Source of the DNA: Salipiger abyssi
GTDB taxonomy: Bacteria > Pseudomonadota > Alphaproteobacteria > Rhodobacterales > Rhodobacteraceae
Assembly: GCF_017311415.1 (NCBI RefSeq)
Contig: NZ_JAEKIS010000011.1
Coordinates: forward strand, 1-64,000
DNA length: 64,000 bases
Direction of reading: 5' to 3'
In this document: in pieces, positions 1 through 9,019 of the stretch
Position numbering within the stretch: position 1 is the first letter of the stretch
Layout: every line of letters starts with the position of its first letter
Made by a program: the position numbers and the translations under genes
The notes under the pieces: model-generated
Seen by the model: only the letters and a program-made list of their open reading frames with translations
What the model was told of the DNA's origin: nothing
Databases searched by the model: none

Positions 1-1
1 C

Positions 2-268
2 TCCTATGACGGTCTGGTCGAGGCCGGCTTCAAGCGCCATCACCGGATCAATCACGGCAAGGCTCAGTTCGCCAGAAACGGTGTCCATATCAACGGCATC
101 GAAAGCTTCTGGAGCTACGCCAAGCGCCGACATCAGAAATTCAACGGGCTACGAAAAACCAGCTTTCCCGTCTTTCTAAAGGAGACTGAATTCCGCTTCA
201 ACACACGCGATCAGAACCTCTATAAACTCCTGCTCAGATCGTGCAGAATAAATCCGCTCAGGCGCTGA
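2..268 (+). CDS. IS1595-family (ISXO2-like) transposase, C-terminal part
   Basis: This open frame enters from the left window edge and stops with TGA at 266-268, so only the last 88 residues are visible. They carry the H-x2-N-H and NGIESFWSYAKRR blocks, where the Glu fits the third acidic residue of the ISXO2-like DDE transposase domain of the IS1595 family. Just past the stop, GCTGGAATAGACCC (269-282) is a plausible right terminal inverted repeat, but the left end lies outside the window so it cannot be matched. The gene end is about 25 bp from the 3' end of tRNA-Pro. Whether the full element is intact cannot be told from here. Confidence 0.8.
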   Translation, partial: SYDGLVEAGFKRHHRINHGKAQFARNGVHINGIESFWSYAKRRHQKFNGLRKTSFPVFLKETEFRFNTRDQNLYKLLLRSCRINPLRR

Positions 269-294
269 GCTGGAATAGACCCTATTGAAAATAT

Positions 295-371
295 TGGTCG
301 GAGTGAGAGGATTCGAACCTCCGGCCCCTGCCTCCCGAAGACAGTGCTCTACCAGGCTGAGCTACACTCCG
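295..371 (-). tRNA. tRNA-Pro (anticodon CGG)
   Basis: Read on the minus strand the sequence folds as a cloverleaf: acceptor CGGAGTG/CACTCCG with discriminator A, a D-arm containing AGCCTGGTAGAG, anticodon stem CTGTC/GGCAG around the loop TTCGGGA (anticodon CGG), and a T-arm with GGTTCGAATCC. The 3' CCA is encoded (295-297 on the plus strand read TGG). The length with CCA is 77 nt. It is the only tRNA gene I see in the window. Confidence 0.95.
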
Positions 372-416
372 ACCGTGGCGGGCGGAATAGCTCAGGCGAG
401 ACGCTTTGGCAAGCGC

Positions 417-1397
417 TCATTCGACACTCTTTTCGCGCTTTCGCATGGTGCGCAGCAGAGGGCCGATGCGCAACGAGGTTCCGGTCTCGAACCGGGTGCG
501 CGTGCGCAGCACCGGGGTGTTCTCGGACACCCTCCCCCGCCCCTCGCGGAGCACGATATAGACGCCGGATCCAATGATCAGCACAGCCCCCGCCAGCGTC
601 ATCCGGTCGGGCCATTCGTCAAAGATCAGCGCGCCGTAGAGCGTTGCCCAGAGCAGCTGCGAATACTGCATCGGCGCCACCACCACCGCTTCGCCAGAAC
701 GATAAGCGGCAATGAGCACGAAGGAGCCGGTGAGTGCCAGCAACGCCATCACCCCCGCACCGCCCAGATGCGGCAGCGGCATCGCCCGATAAACGAAGGG
801 AAGCGCGCAGGCCATCAGGATGAAATTGGTGAGCATCGGGTAGAGCAGCAGCACGACGGAGCGCTCCTCCTGCCCGATCTTGCGCACCACGATGGAGGAG
901 AGCGCGCCGCAGCTTGCCGCCACCAGCGCCGCCGCGTGGCCCAGCGTCAGATCGGTACTGCCCGGGCGCAGCACCACAAGGACACCGGCGAGCCCCACCA
1001 GAACCGCAATCCAGCGGCGCAGGCGCACCCGCTCGCCAAGGATGGGAATCGCCAGAACGGTGATCAGCAGCGGCTGCGCGAAGATGATCGCATAGGTCTG
1101 CGCCAGCGGCAGCACCGAAAAGGCGTAGAAGGCGCAAAGCCCAGTGACCACCGCCGCCACGGTGCGCAGCGCCGTCCACCAGGGGTGGACCGGGCGCAGA
1201 TGGCCCGGCGTGGTGTCGCGGATCAGCATGAGGCTGACCAGCGGAAAGCTGAACAGCACCGAAAAGAACACGATCTGGAACGGGCTGTAATGCGCGCCCA
1301 ACAGTTTCACCACCACGTCATGGCCGGAAAAAACCGCGAAGGAGAGCAGCGCGAAGAGCGCGCCTTTGGCATTCTGTCCCATCCAGACCACAGCCAT
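417..1397 (-). CDS. EamA/DMT-family transporter
   Basis: The 326-residue protein is almost wholly hydrophobic, with about ten predicted membrane segments arranged as two EamA repeats, the pattern of inner-membrane drug/metabolite exporters. The first repeat ends around ILGERVRLRRW near residue 140 and the second around LIFDEWPDRMTL near residue 275, the typical positions of the EamA signature. The substrate cannot be read from the sequence. A second possible start, Met6 at 1382, cannot be excluded because neither start has a clear ribosome binding site. The gene is divergent from the Na/Pi symporter-like gene. Confidence 0.85.
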   Translation of the reverse strand: MAVVWMGQNAKGALFALLSFAVFSGHDVVVKLLGAHYSPFQIVFFSVLFSFPLVSLMLIRDTTPGHLRPVHPWWTALRTVAAVVTGLCAFYAFSVLPLAQTYAIIFAQPLLITVLAIPILGERVRLRRWIAVLVGLAGVLVVLRPGSTDLTLGHAAALVAASCGALSSIVVRKIGQEERSVVLLLYPMLTNFILMACALPFVYRAMPLPHLGGAGVMALLALTGSFVLIAAYRSGEAVVVAPMQYSQLLWATLYGALIFDEWPDRMTLAGAVLIIGSGVYIVLREGRGRVSENTPVLRTRTRFETGTSLRIGPLLRTMRKREKSVE

Positions 1398-1519
1398 CGA
1401 TTGTCAAACCCGAGGGAACCCTTGCACCGCGCGCCGCCCGCAACAAGAGCCATCGGTGCGCGGCGCGATGGCTTGCGGTGGATTTGTGCAGGTGCCATGG
1501 CTTCTGCGGGAGGCCGGAC

Positions 1520-3130
1520 ATGCAACTGGACATTCTGACGATCCTGGGCGGCATCGGGCTGTTCCTCTTCGGAATGCAGTCGATGACCGGCGCGCTGCGC
1601 GAGCTGGCGAGCCGGCAGATGCGCGCGTTTCTGTCGCGCTTCACCACCTCGCCGCTGACCGGCGCGCTGTCGGGCGCCGCCACCACCGCGGTGATCCAAT
1701 CGTCGAGCGCGACCATGGTGACCGTTATCGGTTTTGTCGGCGCCGGGCTGATGAGCTTTCCGCAGGCAGTCGGGGTGATCTACGGCGCCAATATCGGCAC
1801 CACGATGACCGGCTGGATCGTCGCGCTGCTAGGGCTCAAGCTGAAACTGGGCACCGTCGCCCTGCCCGGCCTGCTGGCCGGGGCGCTGGCCGCCACGCTT
1901 TCGCACGGCACCTTGGCCCGGGTCGGGCGGCTGCTGGCAGGGTTCAGCCTGGTCTTCATCGGTCTCGACATGATGCAGGAGGGCGCCGCCGGGTTCGAAG
2001 CCTGGCTCTCGCCCGACATCCTGCCGCCGGACAGCTGGGCCGGGCGCGCGCTGCTGCTGGTGCTGGGTGCCGGTGTCACCGTGGTGATCCAGTCCTCAAG
2101 CGCCGGGGTCGCGGCGACGCTGGTGCTGCTGAGCTCGGGCGCGATCACGCTCGGCCAGGGCGCCGCGCTGATCATCGGCATGGATGTGGGCACGACCTTC
2201 ACCGCGATCCTCGCGACGGTGGGCGGCTCACTCGACATGCGCCGCACCGCCATCGCGCATATGGCTTATAACGTTGTGACCGGCGCCGTGGCCTTTGCCT
2301 TGCTGGGTCTGATCGTGCCGCTTCTCGCGGGGCTGCTCGGCCCGCAGGAGCCCACTGCGCTCGTGGCATTTCACACGATCTTCAACGTCGCGGGGGTGGT
2401 CATCATGCTGCCGGTCACCGCGCCCTTCGCACGACTCATCGAGCGGCTGGTGCCCGGACGGGCCGCCGCCCTCACCGAAGCGCTGAACCGCAGGCTGCTC
2501 GACGATCCCAGCGCGGCAATGGACGCGGCGCGCGGCTGTGCGGGTCGGATCATGCGCGAGATGTTCGGCGCACTGGGACGCTGTCTGCGGCCCGGCGGCG
2601 GACGGATATCGGCAGATACCACGCGGCGGCTCGACTCTGCTCTGGACGAGCTGCATCTCTATCTGGCGCGTATCCAGATCCCCGCCGACGCGGTGCATCT
2701 GATGAACCGCTATTCGGCGCTGCTGCATCAATACGATCACCTGACCCGGCTCGCGCACCGACTGACGCAGGAAGAGGACATGCAGGGGTTGACCACGGAT
2801 ATCGGACTGCGCCGCCCCGCGCTGGCCTTTGGCGCCGCCATGCGGCGCGGGGCGCAGTCCGAGGGCGGGCTCACCGGGGCGGCGCTGGAGCGGCTGGAAC
2901 GGCTCATCGCCGGGCGCACGCAAAGGCTGCGGCGCTCGGCGCTGCTGCGCGAACATGCGGGGCTGGTGGGAGTGCGCGACGTATTCGAACTCACCGACGC
3001 GATGCGCTGGCTGGAGCGGACGGCGCATAACGCCGCGCGCTGCGTGCATTACGGCGAGCTGGCCGCGAGCGATACGCCAGACGTGCCGGTGTCGGAACGG
3101 ATGGCGCCGGTCGCGGCAGGAGAGGTGTGA
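1520..3130 (+). CDS. Na/Pi cotransporter family protein with PhoU-like C-terminus
   Basis: This 536-residue protein has the two QSSS repeats of the Na/Pi cotransporter (NptA/PNaS) fold, VIQSSSATM and VIQSSSAGV, each followed by a GANIGTT or GMDVGTT block in the membrane region (residues about 1-310). The C-terminal 220 residues are helical and PhoU-like. Expected role: sodium-coupled phosphate import or export at the inner membrane. I chose the ATG at 1520, preceded by GGGAGG, over an upstream in-frame start at 1478 that would add 14 unrelated residues. Its end is followed by a mirrored pair of palindromes shared with other gene ends in this window. Confidence 0.87.
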   Translation: MQLDILTILGGIGLFLFGMQSMTGALRELASRQMRAFLSRFTTSPLTGALSGAATTAVIQSSSATMVTVIGFVGAGLMSFPQAVGVIYGANIGTTMTGWIVALLGLKLKLGTVALPGLLAGALAATLSHGTLARVGRLLAGFSLVFIGLDMMQEGAAGFEAWLSPDILPPDSWAGRALLLVLGAGVTVVIQSSSAGVAATLVLLSSGAITLGQGAALIIGMDVGTTFTAILATVGGSLDMRRTAIAHMAYNVVTGAVAFALLGLIVPLLAGLLGPQEPTALVAFHTIFNVAGVVIMLPVTAPFARLIERLVPGRAAALTEALNRRLLDDPSAAMDAARGCAGRIMREMFGALGRCLRPGGGRISADTTRRLDSALDELHLYLARIQIPADAVHLMNRYSALLHQYDHLTRLAHRLTQEEDMQGLTTDIGLRRPALAFGAAMRRGAQSEGGLTGAALERLERLIAGRTQRLRRSALLREHAGLVGVRDVFELTDAMRWLERTAHNAARCVHYGELAASDTPDVPVSERMAPVAAGEV

Positions 3131-3140
3131 GAGCCGGTGC

Positions 3141-3205
3141 GGTGGGCAGATTGCCCACCCTACGGGATGGCGCACCGGGGCTGTAGGGTGGGCAATTTGC
3201 CCACC
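3141..3205. repeat. Mirrored pair of GGTGGGCA palindromes
   Basis: Two 19-bp palindromes, GGTGGGCA-N3-TGCCCACC at 3141-3159 and 3187-3205, lie in mirrored orientation: the first is followed by CTAC and the second preceded by GTAG. They fill the gap between convergent nptA-like and leuB genes. The same unit recurs at 40264-40328 and, diverged, at 60731-60940. They can form stable hairpins and may act as bidirectional terminators or REP-like elements. Confidence 0.85.
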
Positions 3206-3219
3206 GCAACGCGCCTATG

Positions 3220-4323
3220 TCAAAGGCTGGCGTCCAGCGCCGCGAGGATCGCGTCGCCCATGCCCGAGGTCGAGACCGGCGACACGCCTTCCTCGCCCAG
3301 CAGATCCGCCGTGCGCACGCCATCGGCCAGCACTTTGGAGACCGCGCTTTCCAGACGGTCGGCCTCGGCGCCCATGTCGAAGCTGTAGCGCAGCGCCATG
3401 GCAAAGCTCAGCACGCAGGCGATGGGGTTGGCCTTGCTCTGCCCCGCGATATCGGGCGCCGAGCCGTGCACCGGCTCATACATCGCCTTGGGACGGCCGT
3501 TCTCCATCGGCGCCCCCAGCGAGGCCGAGGGTAGCATTCCCAGCGAGCCGGTCAGCATCGCGGCGGCATCGGACAGCAGGTCGCCGAAGAGGTTGTCGGT
3601 CACGATCACGTCGAACTGCTTGGGCCAGCGACAGAGCTGCATGGCGCCGGCATCGGCATACATGTGGCTCAGCTCGACCTCGGGGTAGTCCTTGCCCACC
3701 TCGGTCACCACTTCGCGCCACAGAATCCCCGATTCCATGACATTGGCCTTTTCCATCGAACACAGCTTCTTGCCGCGCTTCATCGCCAGATCGAAGGCCG
3801 AACGGGCCACCCGGTCGATTTCCGACTCGGTGTAGCGCTGGGTGTTGATGCCGACGCGCTCGTTGCCCTCTTCGATGATGCCACGCGGCTCGCCGAAATA
3901 GATGCCGCTCGTCAGCTCGCGCACGATCATGATGTCGAGCCCGGCCACCACGTCCTTTTTCAGCGAGGAGAAATCCGCCAGCGCGTCGAAACACTGCGCC
4001 GGGCGCAGGTTGGCATAAAGATCCATCTCCTTGCGCAGACGCAGCAGGCCGCGCTCGGGCTTCACCGAGAAATCCAGAACGTCGTATTTCGGACCGCCCA
4101 CGGCGCCCAGCAGCACGGCGTCGACCGACTGCGCCTTCTCCATGGTCTCGTCGGTCAGCGGCGTGCCATGCGCGTCATAGGCCGCGCCGCCCACGAGATC
4201 CTCGCTCACGTCGAACGAAATACCGCGCTTGTCACCGTACCAGTCGATGATCCGGCGCACCTCGGCCATCACCTCGGGGCCGATGCCGTCGCCCGGCAGG
4301 ATCAGAAGCGAAGGGTTGCTCAT
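3220..4323 (-). CDS. leuB: 3-isopropylmalate dehydrogenase
   Basis: LeuB oxidises and decarboxylates 3-isopropylmalate to 2-oxoisocaproate with NAD+ in leucine synthesis (cytosol). The 367-residue protein opens with [14 protein letters not shown] and carries the isocitrate/isopropylmalate dehydrogenase signature around [19 protein letters not shown] and the [14 protein letters not shown] cofactor loop. I placed the start at 4323, behind GAGGAGAGG, not at 4383, which would add 20 non-homologous residues. leuC and leuD lie 5.6 kb away on the same strand, with opposite-strand genes between, so leuB must be transcribed separately. Confidence 0.96.
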   Translation of the reverse strand: MSNPSLLILPGDGIGPEVMAEVRRIIDWYGDKRGISFDVSEDLVGGAAYDAHGTPLTDETMEKAQSVDAVLLGAVGGPKYDVLDFSVKPERGLLRLRKEMDLYANLRPAQCFDALADFSSLKKDVVAGLDIMIVRELTSGIYFGEPRGIIEEGNERVGINTQRYTESEIDRVARSAFDLAMKRGKKLCSMEKANVMESGILWREVVTEVGKDYPEVELSHMYADAGAMQLCRWPKQFDVIVTDNLFGDLLSDAAAMLTGSLGMLPSASLGAPMENGRPKAMYEPVHGSAPDIAGQSKANPIACVLSFAMALRYSFDMGAEADRLESAVSKVLADGVRTADLLGEEGVSPVSTSGMGDAILAALDASL

Positions 4324-4379
4324 GGGAATATCCTCTCCTCGGAAGTTCCCGCATGCGGTAGCCTCTGGGCTCGGAATGG

Positions 4380-5276
4380 TCAAGAAAACAGGGGCGCGAG
4401 GCCCTCTTCGAGCAGATCCCAGACCCTGCGGATGCGCGGCACCCGGCGGATCGCCTCATGCGCGGCCAGATAGACCGGCAGCGACGGGATCGGCAGATCG
4501 GGAAACAGCCGCATCAGCGACGGGTCGCGCGCCGCAAGGTTGCATTGCAGCACGCCGATGCCGCAACCAGCGCGCACCAGCTCGACTGTGGTGACGAAAT
4601 CGTCGCAACGGGTGGCGAACCAGTCGCGGGTCGCCGGCAAACCCATCTCGCGCATGGCGCGCAGCATCGTATCGCTGCGGTCCATGCCAACCAGATCGTG
4701 CCGCCACAGCGCATCCAGCGTTTCGGGCCGGCCCTCCCGGTCGAGATAGCCCTGCGCCGCGTAGAGTCCCAGCTCCAGATCGCCCAGGTGTTTCATCACG
4801 ATGTCGAGCTGATCGGGCCGGTACATGCGCAGCGCGATATCCGCCTCGCGATAGAGCAGGTTCTCGCTGTGGTCGCTGGGCACCAGGTCGAGCGAAATCT
4901 CCGGCTCCAGCGCCCGGATCCGCGCCAGCACCGGCGGAAGGTGATGATGCGCCGAAACCCCGCTGGCGGTGATCCGCACCGGCCCCGCAAGCCGCTCCGC
5001 CCGACCCGCCGCCGCGATGCCGAAGGCGCGCATCCCGTCGCGCATCGCCTGCGCATGGGGCAAGAGCTCCGCACCGGTTTCCGTCAGCCGCAGTCCGCGC
5101 GGCTGGCGGGTAAACAGCGTCACGTCCAGCGCCTCTTCGATCTGCCGCACCTGCCGCCCCAGCGTCGGCTGGCTGGCGCCAAGCCGCCGTGCCGCCGCCG
5201 ACAGCGAGCCGGTCTCGGCCACGGCGAGAAAGCTTTGCACCAAAGACCAGTCGAGATCTGTGAGCGGCTTATCCAT
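4380..5276 (-). CDS. LysR-family transcriptional regulator
   Basis: The 298-residue protein has an N-terminal winged helix-turn-helix of LysR type (residues about 8-67, including [28 protein letters not shown]) and a C-terminal substrate-binding-like effector domain from about residue 95. It is transcribed divergently from an NAD-dependent epimerase/reductase-like gene, the usual LysR arrangement, so that gene is the likeliest target. The effector is unknown. Its stop is 56 bp upstream of leuB on the same strand, but this regulator shows no sign of being a leucine regulator. Confidence 0.9.
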   Translation of the reverse strand: MDKPLTDLDWSLVQSFLAVAETGSLSAAARRLGASQPTLGRQVRQIEEALDVTLFTRQPRGLRLTETGAELLPHAQAMRDGMRAFGIAAAGRAERLAGPVRITASGVSAHHHLPPVLARIRALEPEISLDLVPSDHSENLLYREADIALRMYRPDQLDIVMKHLGDLELGLYAAQGYLDREGRPETLDALWRHDLVGMDRSDTMLRAMREMGLPATRDWFATRCDDFVTTVELVRAGCGIGVLQCNLAARDPSLMRLFPDLPIPSLPVYLAAHEAIRRVPRIRRVWDLLEEGLAPLFS

Positions 5277-5303
5277 TCAAAAATGAATATCACATAGAGA
5301 AAA

Positions 5304-5322
5304 TTCGGCAATATCCTCCGAA
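5304..5322. promoter_or_regulatory. Candidate LysR operator
   Basis: The divergent gap holds the inverted repeat TTCGG-N9-CCGAA (5304-5322), the size and spacing of LysR T-N11-A sites. A second short inverted repeat, ATTCA-N4-TGAAT, overlaps the start of the regulator gene. The placement between the LysR gene and its divergent neighbour supports an operator; this is inference. Confidence 0.4.
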
Positions 5323-5369
5323 AACTGAATGCCAGATACTGCGCCAGTCTCGAAACACGGAGAAGAACC

Positions 5370-6284
5370 ATGACGGGCACTGTTCTGATTCTCGGCGGGC
5401 GCGGACGGTTCGGCCGCCACGCCGCCGAAGCGTTCTGGAATGCCGGCTGGCGGGTAACGCTGTTTCGGCGCGGCGGCGATCTGATCTCTGCCGCGCAGGG
5501 CACCGACCTGATCGTAAACGGCTGGAACCCGCCCTATCCCCGCTGGGCCGCCGACCTGCCCGGCCAGACCGAGCAGGTGATTGCCGCCGCGCGCGCCTCT
5601 GGCGCGACCATCCTCCAGGCCGCGAACCTCTATGTCTATGGCGCCGGGTCGCCCGAACTGCTGCGCGCCGACACCCCGCACAGGGCGCAGAACCCGCTCG
5701 GTCGCCTGCGGATCGAGACCGAGGCGCTGCTGCGCGACTCGGGCCTGCCGGTGATTCTGCTGCGTGCGGGCGATTTCCTCGACACCTGCGCCTCGGGCAA
5801 CTGGTTCGACCGGGTCATCGCCGCCTCGCTGGGGAATGACGTGCTGACCTATCCCGGCGACCCGGATGTAGCGCATGCCTGGGCCTTTCTGCCCGATCTG
5901 GCGCGCGCCGCCGTCCAGATCGCCGAGCGGCGCGAGCGTCTGCCGCGCTTTACCGACATGCCGTTTCCCGGCATGACGCTGAGCGGCGCCGAGATGGCCG
6001 CGCAGCTTTCGCAGATGCTGGGGCAAGAGCTGCGCGTGCGCCGCATGTCCTGGCTGCCGCTGCATCTGGCCCGCCCTGCCTGGCCGCTGGCGCGCCGGCT
6101 GCTCGAGATGCGCTATCTCTGGTCGATGCCGCACCGGCTCGACCCGGCGCCGTTCCGCGCGCTGTGCCCGGAGTTCCGCGACACCCCTGTGGAAGACGCG
6201 CTGCGGCTTGCGGTGGCCGGGCTCAGGGCAGATCCAGCGTCACGCGCACAAGCCGATGGCGCTGGCCGTCAACGGGCGGCCTGA
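5370..6284 (+). CDS. NAD-dependent epimerase/reductase-like protein
   Basis: The 304-residue protein begins with VLILGGRGRFGRHAAEAFWNAG, a Rossmann GGxGxxG dinucleotide-binding loop, and has the LQAANLYVYGAG strand and the ILLRAGDF stretch of extended short-chain dehydrogenases. The catalytic Tyr of classical YxxxK is not clearly present, so the reaction cannot be named. A ribosome binding site (GGAGAAG) precedes the ATG. Its last 62 bp overlap the 3' end of the convergent nuclease-like gene. Confidence 0.8.
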   Translation: MTGTVLILGGRGRFGRHAAEAFWNAGWRVTLFRRGGDLISAAQGTDLIVNGWNPPYPRWAADLPGQTEQVIAAARASGATILQAANLYVYGAGSPELLRADTPHRAQNPLGRLRIETEALLRDSGLPVILLRAGDFLDTCASGNWFDRVIAASLGNDVLTYPGDPDVAHAWAFLPDLARAAVQIAERRERLPRFTDMPFPGMTLSGAEMAAQLSQMLGQELRVRRMSWLPLHLARPAWPLARRLLEMRYLWSMPHRLDPAPFRALCPEFRDTPVEDALRLAVAGLRADPASRAQADGAGRQRAA

Positions 6285-7284
6285 CCTCCGCCCCGGCCAC
6301 CCGCAGATCCGCCGCCGGCAGGATATAGCTCACCCGCATCGGCCCCGTTTGCTCCCAATCAACCGTGGGCTTGCCCGACAGCGGGTCCTGCAACCGTGCA
6401 TCCCCCAGCATCGCGCGCATCGCCTCGTGGCGGCCATCGCCGCGCTCAGGGTCTAAATTGGCATTGCCGATCAACACGGGCTGCACCGGCGGCGCACCGA
6501 ACCCGCCGTCGAGATAGTGCCGCCAGAACGTCAGCTCATCGGCGTTGCGACGGCCGTTGCGATCCTCGGGACCGTCGAAGACCGGCGGGGTGGCATGCCA
6601 GGCCATCAGCGTGAGCGGCCCGCTGCCGGTGTCGACCTCCAGCGCCCAATGCGCCGATGAGGACAGCCGCTGGATCTGCGGCGCCGGATCCTCTGCGACG
6701 CGCAGGTTCCCCGGCAGGTCGCGCCAGAGCAGCGCGGTGAAGTCGCGCCGCAGCCGCACCGGGTGTCGCGACAGCAGCGCCATGCCGCCCTGCCCGCTGA
6801 AACGCCCATAGCCCTGCGCATCGCGCGGCCCGCCGAGCCGCCCGTCGCCATCGAGGTCCAGCCCCGTGCCCATGCCGGTATTGGGGCGTTGCTGGAACAG
6901 ATGCGGGTAATCCGCCCCGGCCTGCGCCAACCTATCGGCCAGCGCGCTCAGCGCCGCCCCGTCGTGATCGTAATCGATATCTGTGAGCAGCAGGATATCG
7001 GGGTCCGCCGCCACGATCTCGGCCACCACCGCATGGGCCTCGTCCCTCAGGAGATCGCGCAGCAGCAGCCCCGGCCCGTTGCGCGAAAGATCGGCATGCC
7101 AGGTGGCCAGCCGCACCGGCTCCGCCCTGGCGGGCAGCGCCATCGCGAGCAGCAAGAACAGGAACCTCAGACCGCCTGCAAATCCGCCTGAGCATAGGCG
7201 CGGCGGCGCTTTTCCTCGATCAGCTCGGCAATACGCATCAACGCCATACCCCGCATGATCAGACTTGCCGGAAGAAACGCCCAT
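6223..7284 (-). CDS. Endonuclease/exonuclease/phosphatase family protein, exported
   Basis: The reading frame contains an N-terminal hydrophobic stretch (LRFLFLLLAMALPARA, residues 39-54) that looks like a signal peptide, followed by EEP-superfamily features: LLTDIDYDHDG, the GGMALLSRHPV block, LMAWHATPP and the NANLDPERGDGRH block. It is probably a periplasmic nuclease or phosphodiesterase. The true start is unclear: the first 38 residues overlap the upstream membrane-protein gene in another frame, and there is no ATG before the signal peptide, so a CTG near 7170, a TTG near 7155 or the ATG at 7143 are options. It is probably translated from the same transcript as that upstream gene. Confidence 0.8.
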   Translation of the reverse strand: MGVSSGKSDHAGYGVDAYCRADRGKAPPRLCSGGFAGGLRFLFLLLAMALPARAEPVRLATWHADLSRNGPGLLLRDLLRDEAHAVVAEIVAADPDILLLTDIDYDHDGAALSALADRLAQAGADYPHLFQQRPNTGMGTGLDLDGDGRLGGPRDAQGYGRFSGQGGMALLSRHPVRLRRDFTALLWRDLPGNLRVAEDPAPQIQRLSSSAHWALEVDTGSGPLTLMAWHATPPVFDGPEDRNGRRNADELTFWRHYLDGGFGAPPVQPVLIGNANLDPERGDGRHEAMRAMLGDARLQDPLSGKPTVDWEQTGPMRVSYILPAADLRVAGAEVRPPVDGQRHRLVRVTLDLP

Positions 7285-7997
7285 GCACTCATCGTCCAGA
7301 TCAGGTTCTGCGGCTCGGTCAGCGAGATCGGGTCGATCAACGCCGAGGCCAGTTTCATCACCGCCGGGATCAGGAATGGCAGAAGAAACCCTAATGCAAT
7401 GTTAACGTGACCGTCACGCTTGAGCCTGTGCAGAACGTCGCCGCCAGCCGTCGGGTCGAAGAGCGGCAGGTTGACCCAGAAGTTAAAGGCGCCGTGGCGG
7501 ATCGGCCAGTGCAGCAGCCGCACCATGAGAAAGAACGCCGCCATGGTAATGAGCGAGATCAGATAGGACAGGCCGGCATGGCTGCGGATCAGGTCGAGCT
7601 GATGCGTGCTCATGTCTTCTTGCGCCACCAGCACCATCAGGCGCACCGGCGAATAGGGAAAGTCCAGCAGGCTGCCCACGGTCACACCGATTTGCTCCAA
7701 CACGATGCTGATGGGCGTCGGATACTGCTCGCCACGGCAGATCAGGGTCAGCACCAGCACTGTCGAGAACAGCGCCACAAAGCGCAGCCGGTTGAAGGGC
7801 GGCGCATCGCGGAATTCGATGATCGAAGGGTAATCGCCGATATATTCGACAAAGGTCAGCAGCGCGGCAACCAGCGCCAGCAGCGCGATCATCTGGGTGG
7901 TGTCGGCAGAAGTGCCGGGCAGAAACAGCGCGGGCATTGCAATAAGCAATGCCATCAATACGGCGCGCGTGCCGGCTTTCACCATCCGCTTGATCAC
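7167..7997 (-). CDS. Conserved polytopic membrane protein of unknown function
   Basis: The 276-residue product has about six hydrophobic segments, spread from AVLMALLIAMPALFL near the N-terminus to LIWTMSAWAFLPASLIM near the C-terminus, and a charged Ala/Gln/Arg-rich tail. I recognise no catalytic motif or named family. I favour a GTG start at 7997, spaced from GGGCAGG; ATG at 7985 is an alternative, and the longer frame to 8045 adds a non-hydrophobic leader. It overlaps and probably co-transcribes the exported nuclease-like gene downstream. Confidence 0.7.
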   Translation of the reverse strand: MIKRMVKAGTRAVLMALLIAMPALFLPGTSADTTQMIALLALVAALLTFVEYIGDYPSIIEFRDAPPFNRLRFVALFSTVLVLTLICRGEQYPTPISIVLEQIGVTVGSLLDFPYSPVRLMVLVAQEDMSTHQLDLIRSHAGLSYLISLITMAAFFLMVRLLHWPIRHGAFNFWVNLPLFDPTAGGDVLHRLKRDGHVNIALGFLLPFLIPAVMKLASALIDPISLTEPQNLIWTMSAWAFLPASLIMRGMALMRIAELIEEKRRRAYAQADLQAV

Positions 7998-8365
7998 TGA
8001 ACCTGCCCTTTCGGTCCGGCCGGGCCCGGTACATTGCCGCGCCACCGTTTACACCTGACCCCGCCTTTGTGGCGGTATGCCTCATTCTTGCCCAATTTCT
8101 GCCCACTTTCCCACGAGACGGCAAGGTTCAGTTAACAAAGACATCGGGAATCAGGCGCTTTCATGAAGAAAACGGTGCGTTTTTGCATCATTGCACAGGC
8201 GGCATTGCGTATCCGGCGGAAATGAACACAAAATATTGAAAAGTGAGGTGTCTTTACCCGCTTTCCATGAATTGCGCCGAGCTTTGACCTGCCGCAAGGC
8301 CGCCGGCGGCAAACAGGCGTTGAACCTGTCGCGGACGCACAGGTTTGGACAGGAGGGACTGACAG
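7998..8365. other. Divergent intergenic region before atoD
   Basis: This 368-bp gap separates the divergent membrane-protein and atoD genes and is clearly more AT-rich than its flanks between about 8120 and 8260. It holds a direct repeat TTGCA-N3-TTGCA (8183-8195) and the ribosome binding site AGGAGGG before atoD. I see no convincing gene, terminator or recognisable riboswitch; it most likely carries the two promoters. Confidence 0.6.
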
Positions 8366-9019
8366 ATGCATTTGGCGATTTCGCTAGAAGAGGTCGCGGA
8401 GATGATCCCGGACGGGGCCCGCGTGATGCTCTCGGGCTTCATGGGGGTCGGCACGCCGGACGGCATCGTCCGCGCGCTGGCAGAGGCCGGCAAGAAAGAC
8501 CTGACCGTGATCGTAAACGACGCTGCCCGCCCGCATTGCGGCGTGGGCCCCCTGGTCAAGGCCGGCTGCGTGAAGAAGTTCATCGGCAGCCATATCGGCG
8601 TGAACCCGGACGTGCAGGAGAAAATGCGCGCCGGAGAGCTCCAGGTCGAGCTTGTGCCGCAGGGCACCCTGGTCGAGCGCATCCGCGCCGGTGGCACGGG
8701 GCTTGGCGGGGTGCTCACGCCCACCGGGCTCGGCACGCTGATCGCCGAGGGCAAGCCCACGGTCGAGGTCGAGGGCAAGACCTATCTGCTGGAAACCCCG
8801 CTGCGCGCGGATTTCGCGCTGATCGCGGCGCGCAGCTGCGATTACGTGGGCAACCTGACCTACATGCTGACCGCGACGAATTTCAATCCGATCATGGCGC
8901 TCGCTGCCGATGTGGTGATCGCCGAGCCCGAGGAAATCGTGCCGGTGGGGGTGATCCCGCCGGATGCGGTCAAGACCCCGGGCGTGCTTGTGGACCATGT
9001 GATCAAGAGGGCCGCGTGA
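8366..9019 (+). CDS. atoD: 3-oxoacid/acetoacetate CoA-transferase subunit A
   Basis: Together with the next gene it should move CoA between an acyl-CoA donor and acetoacetate or another short oxoacid, so ketone bodies or short acids can enter acetyl-CoA metabolism. The 217-residue protein has the N-terminal VMLSGFMGVGTPDGIV glycine-rich CoA-transferase loop and a C-terminal block (GNLTYMLTATNFNPIMALA, then EPEEIVPVGVIPPDAV) very like AtoD. AGGAGGG lies just before the ATG. A TGATG overlap couples it to subunit B. The exact substrate is inferred only from similarity in character. Confidence 0.87.
   Translation: MHLAISLEEVAEMIPDGARVMLSGFMGVGTPDGIVRALAEAGKKDLTVIVNDAARPHCGVGPLVKAGCVKKFIGSHIGVNPDVQEKMRAGELQVELVPQGTLVERIRAGGTGLGGVLTPTGLGTLIAEGKPTVEVEGKTYLLETPLRADFALIAARSCDYVGNLTYMLTATNFNPIMALAADVVIAEPEEIVPVGVIPPDAVKTPGVLVDHVIKRAA

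Noticed and set aside
3141-3205. CRISPR-like repeat array
   Set aside because: Only two palindromes, no regular spacers and no cas genes; the unit is a mirrored pair, not a direct-repeat array.
8132-8371. Minus-strand 79-codon frame in the gap before atoD
   Set aside because: No ribosome binding site, no family character, and it overlaps the presumed promoters.
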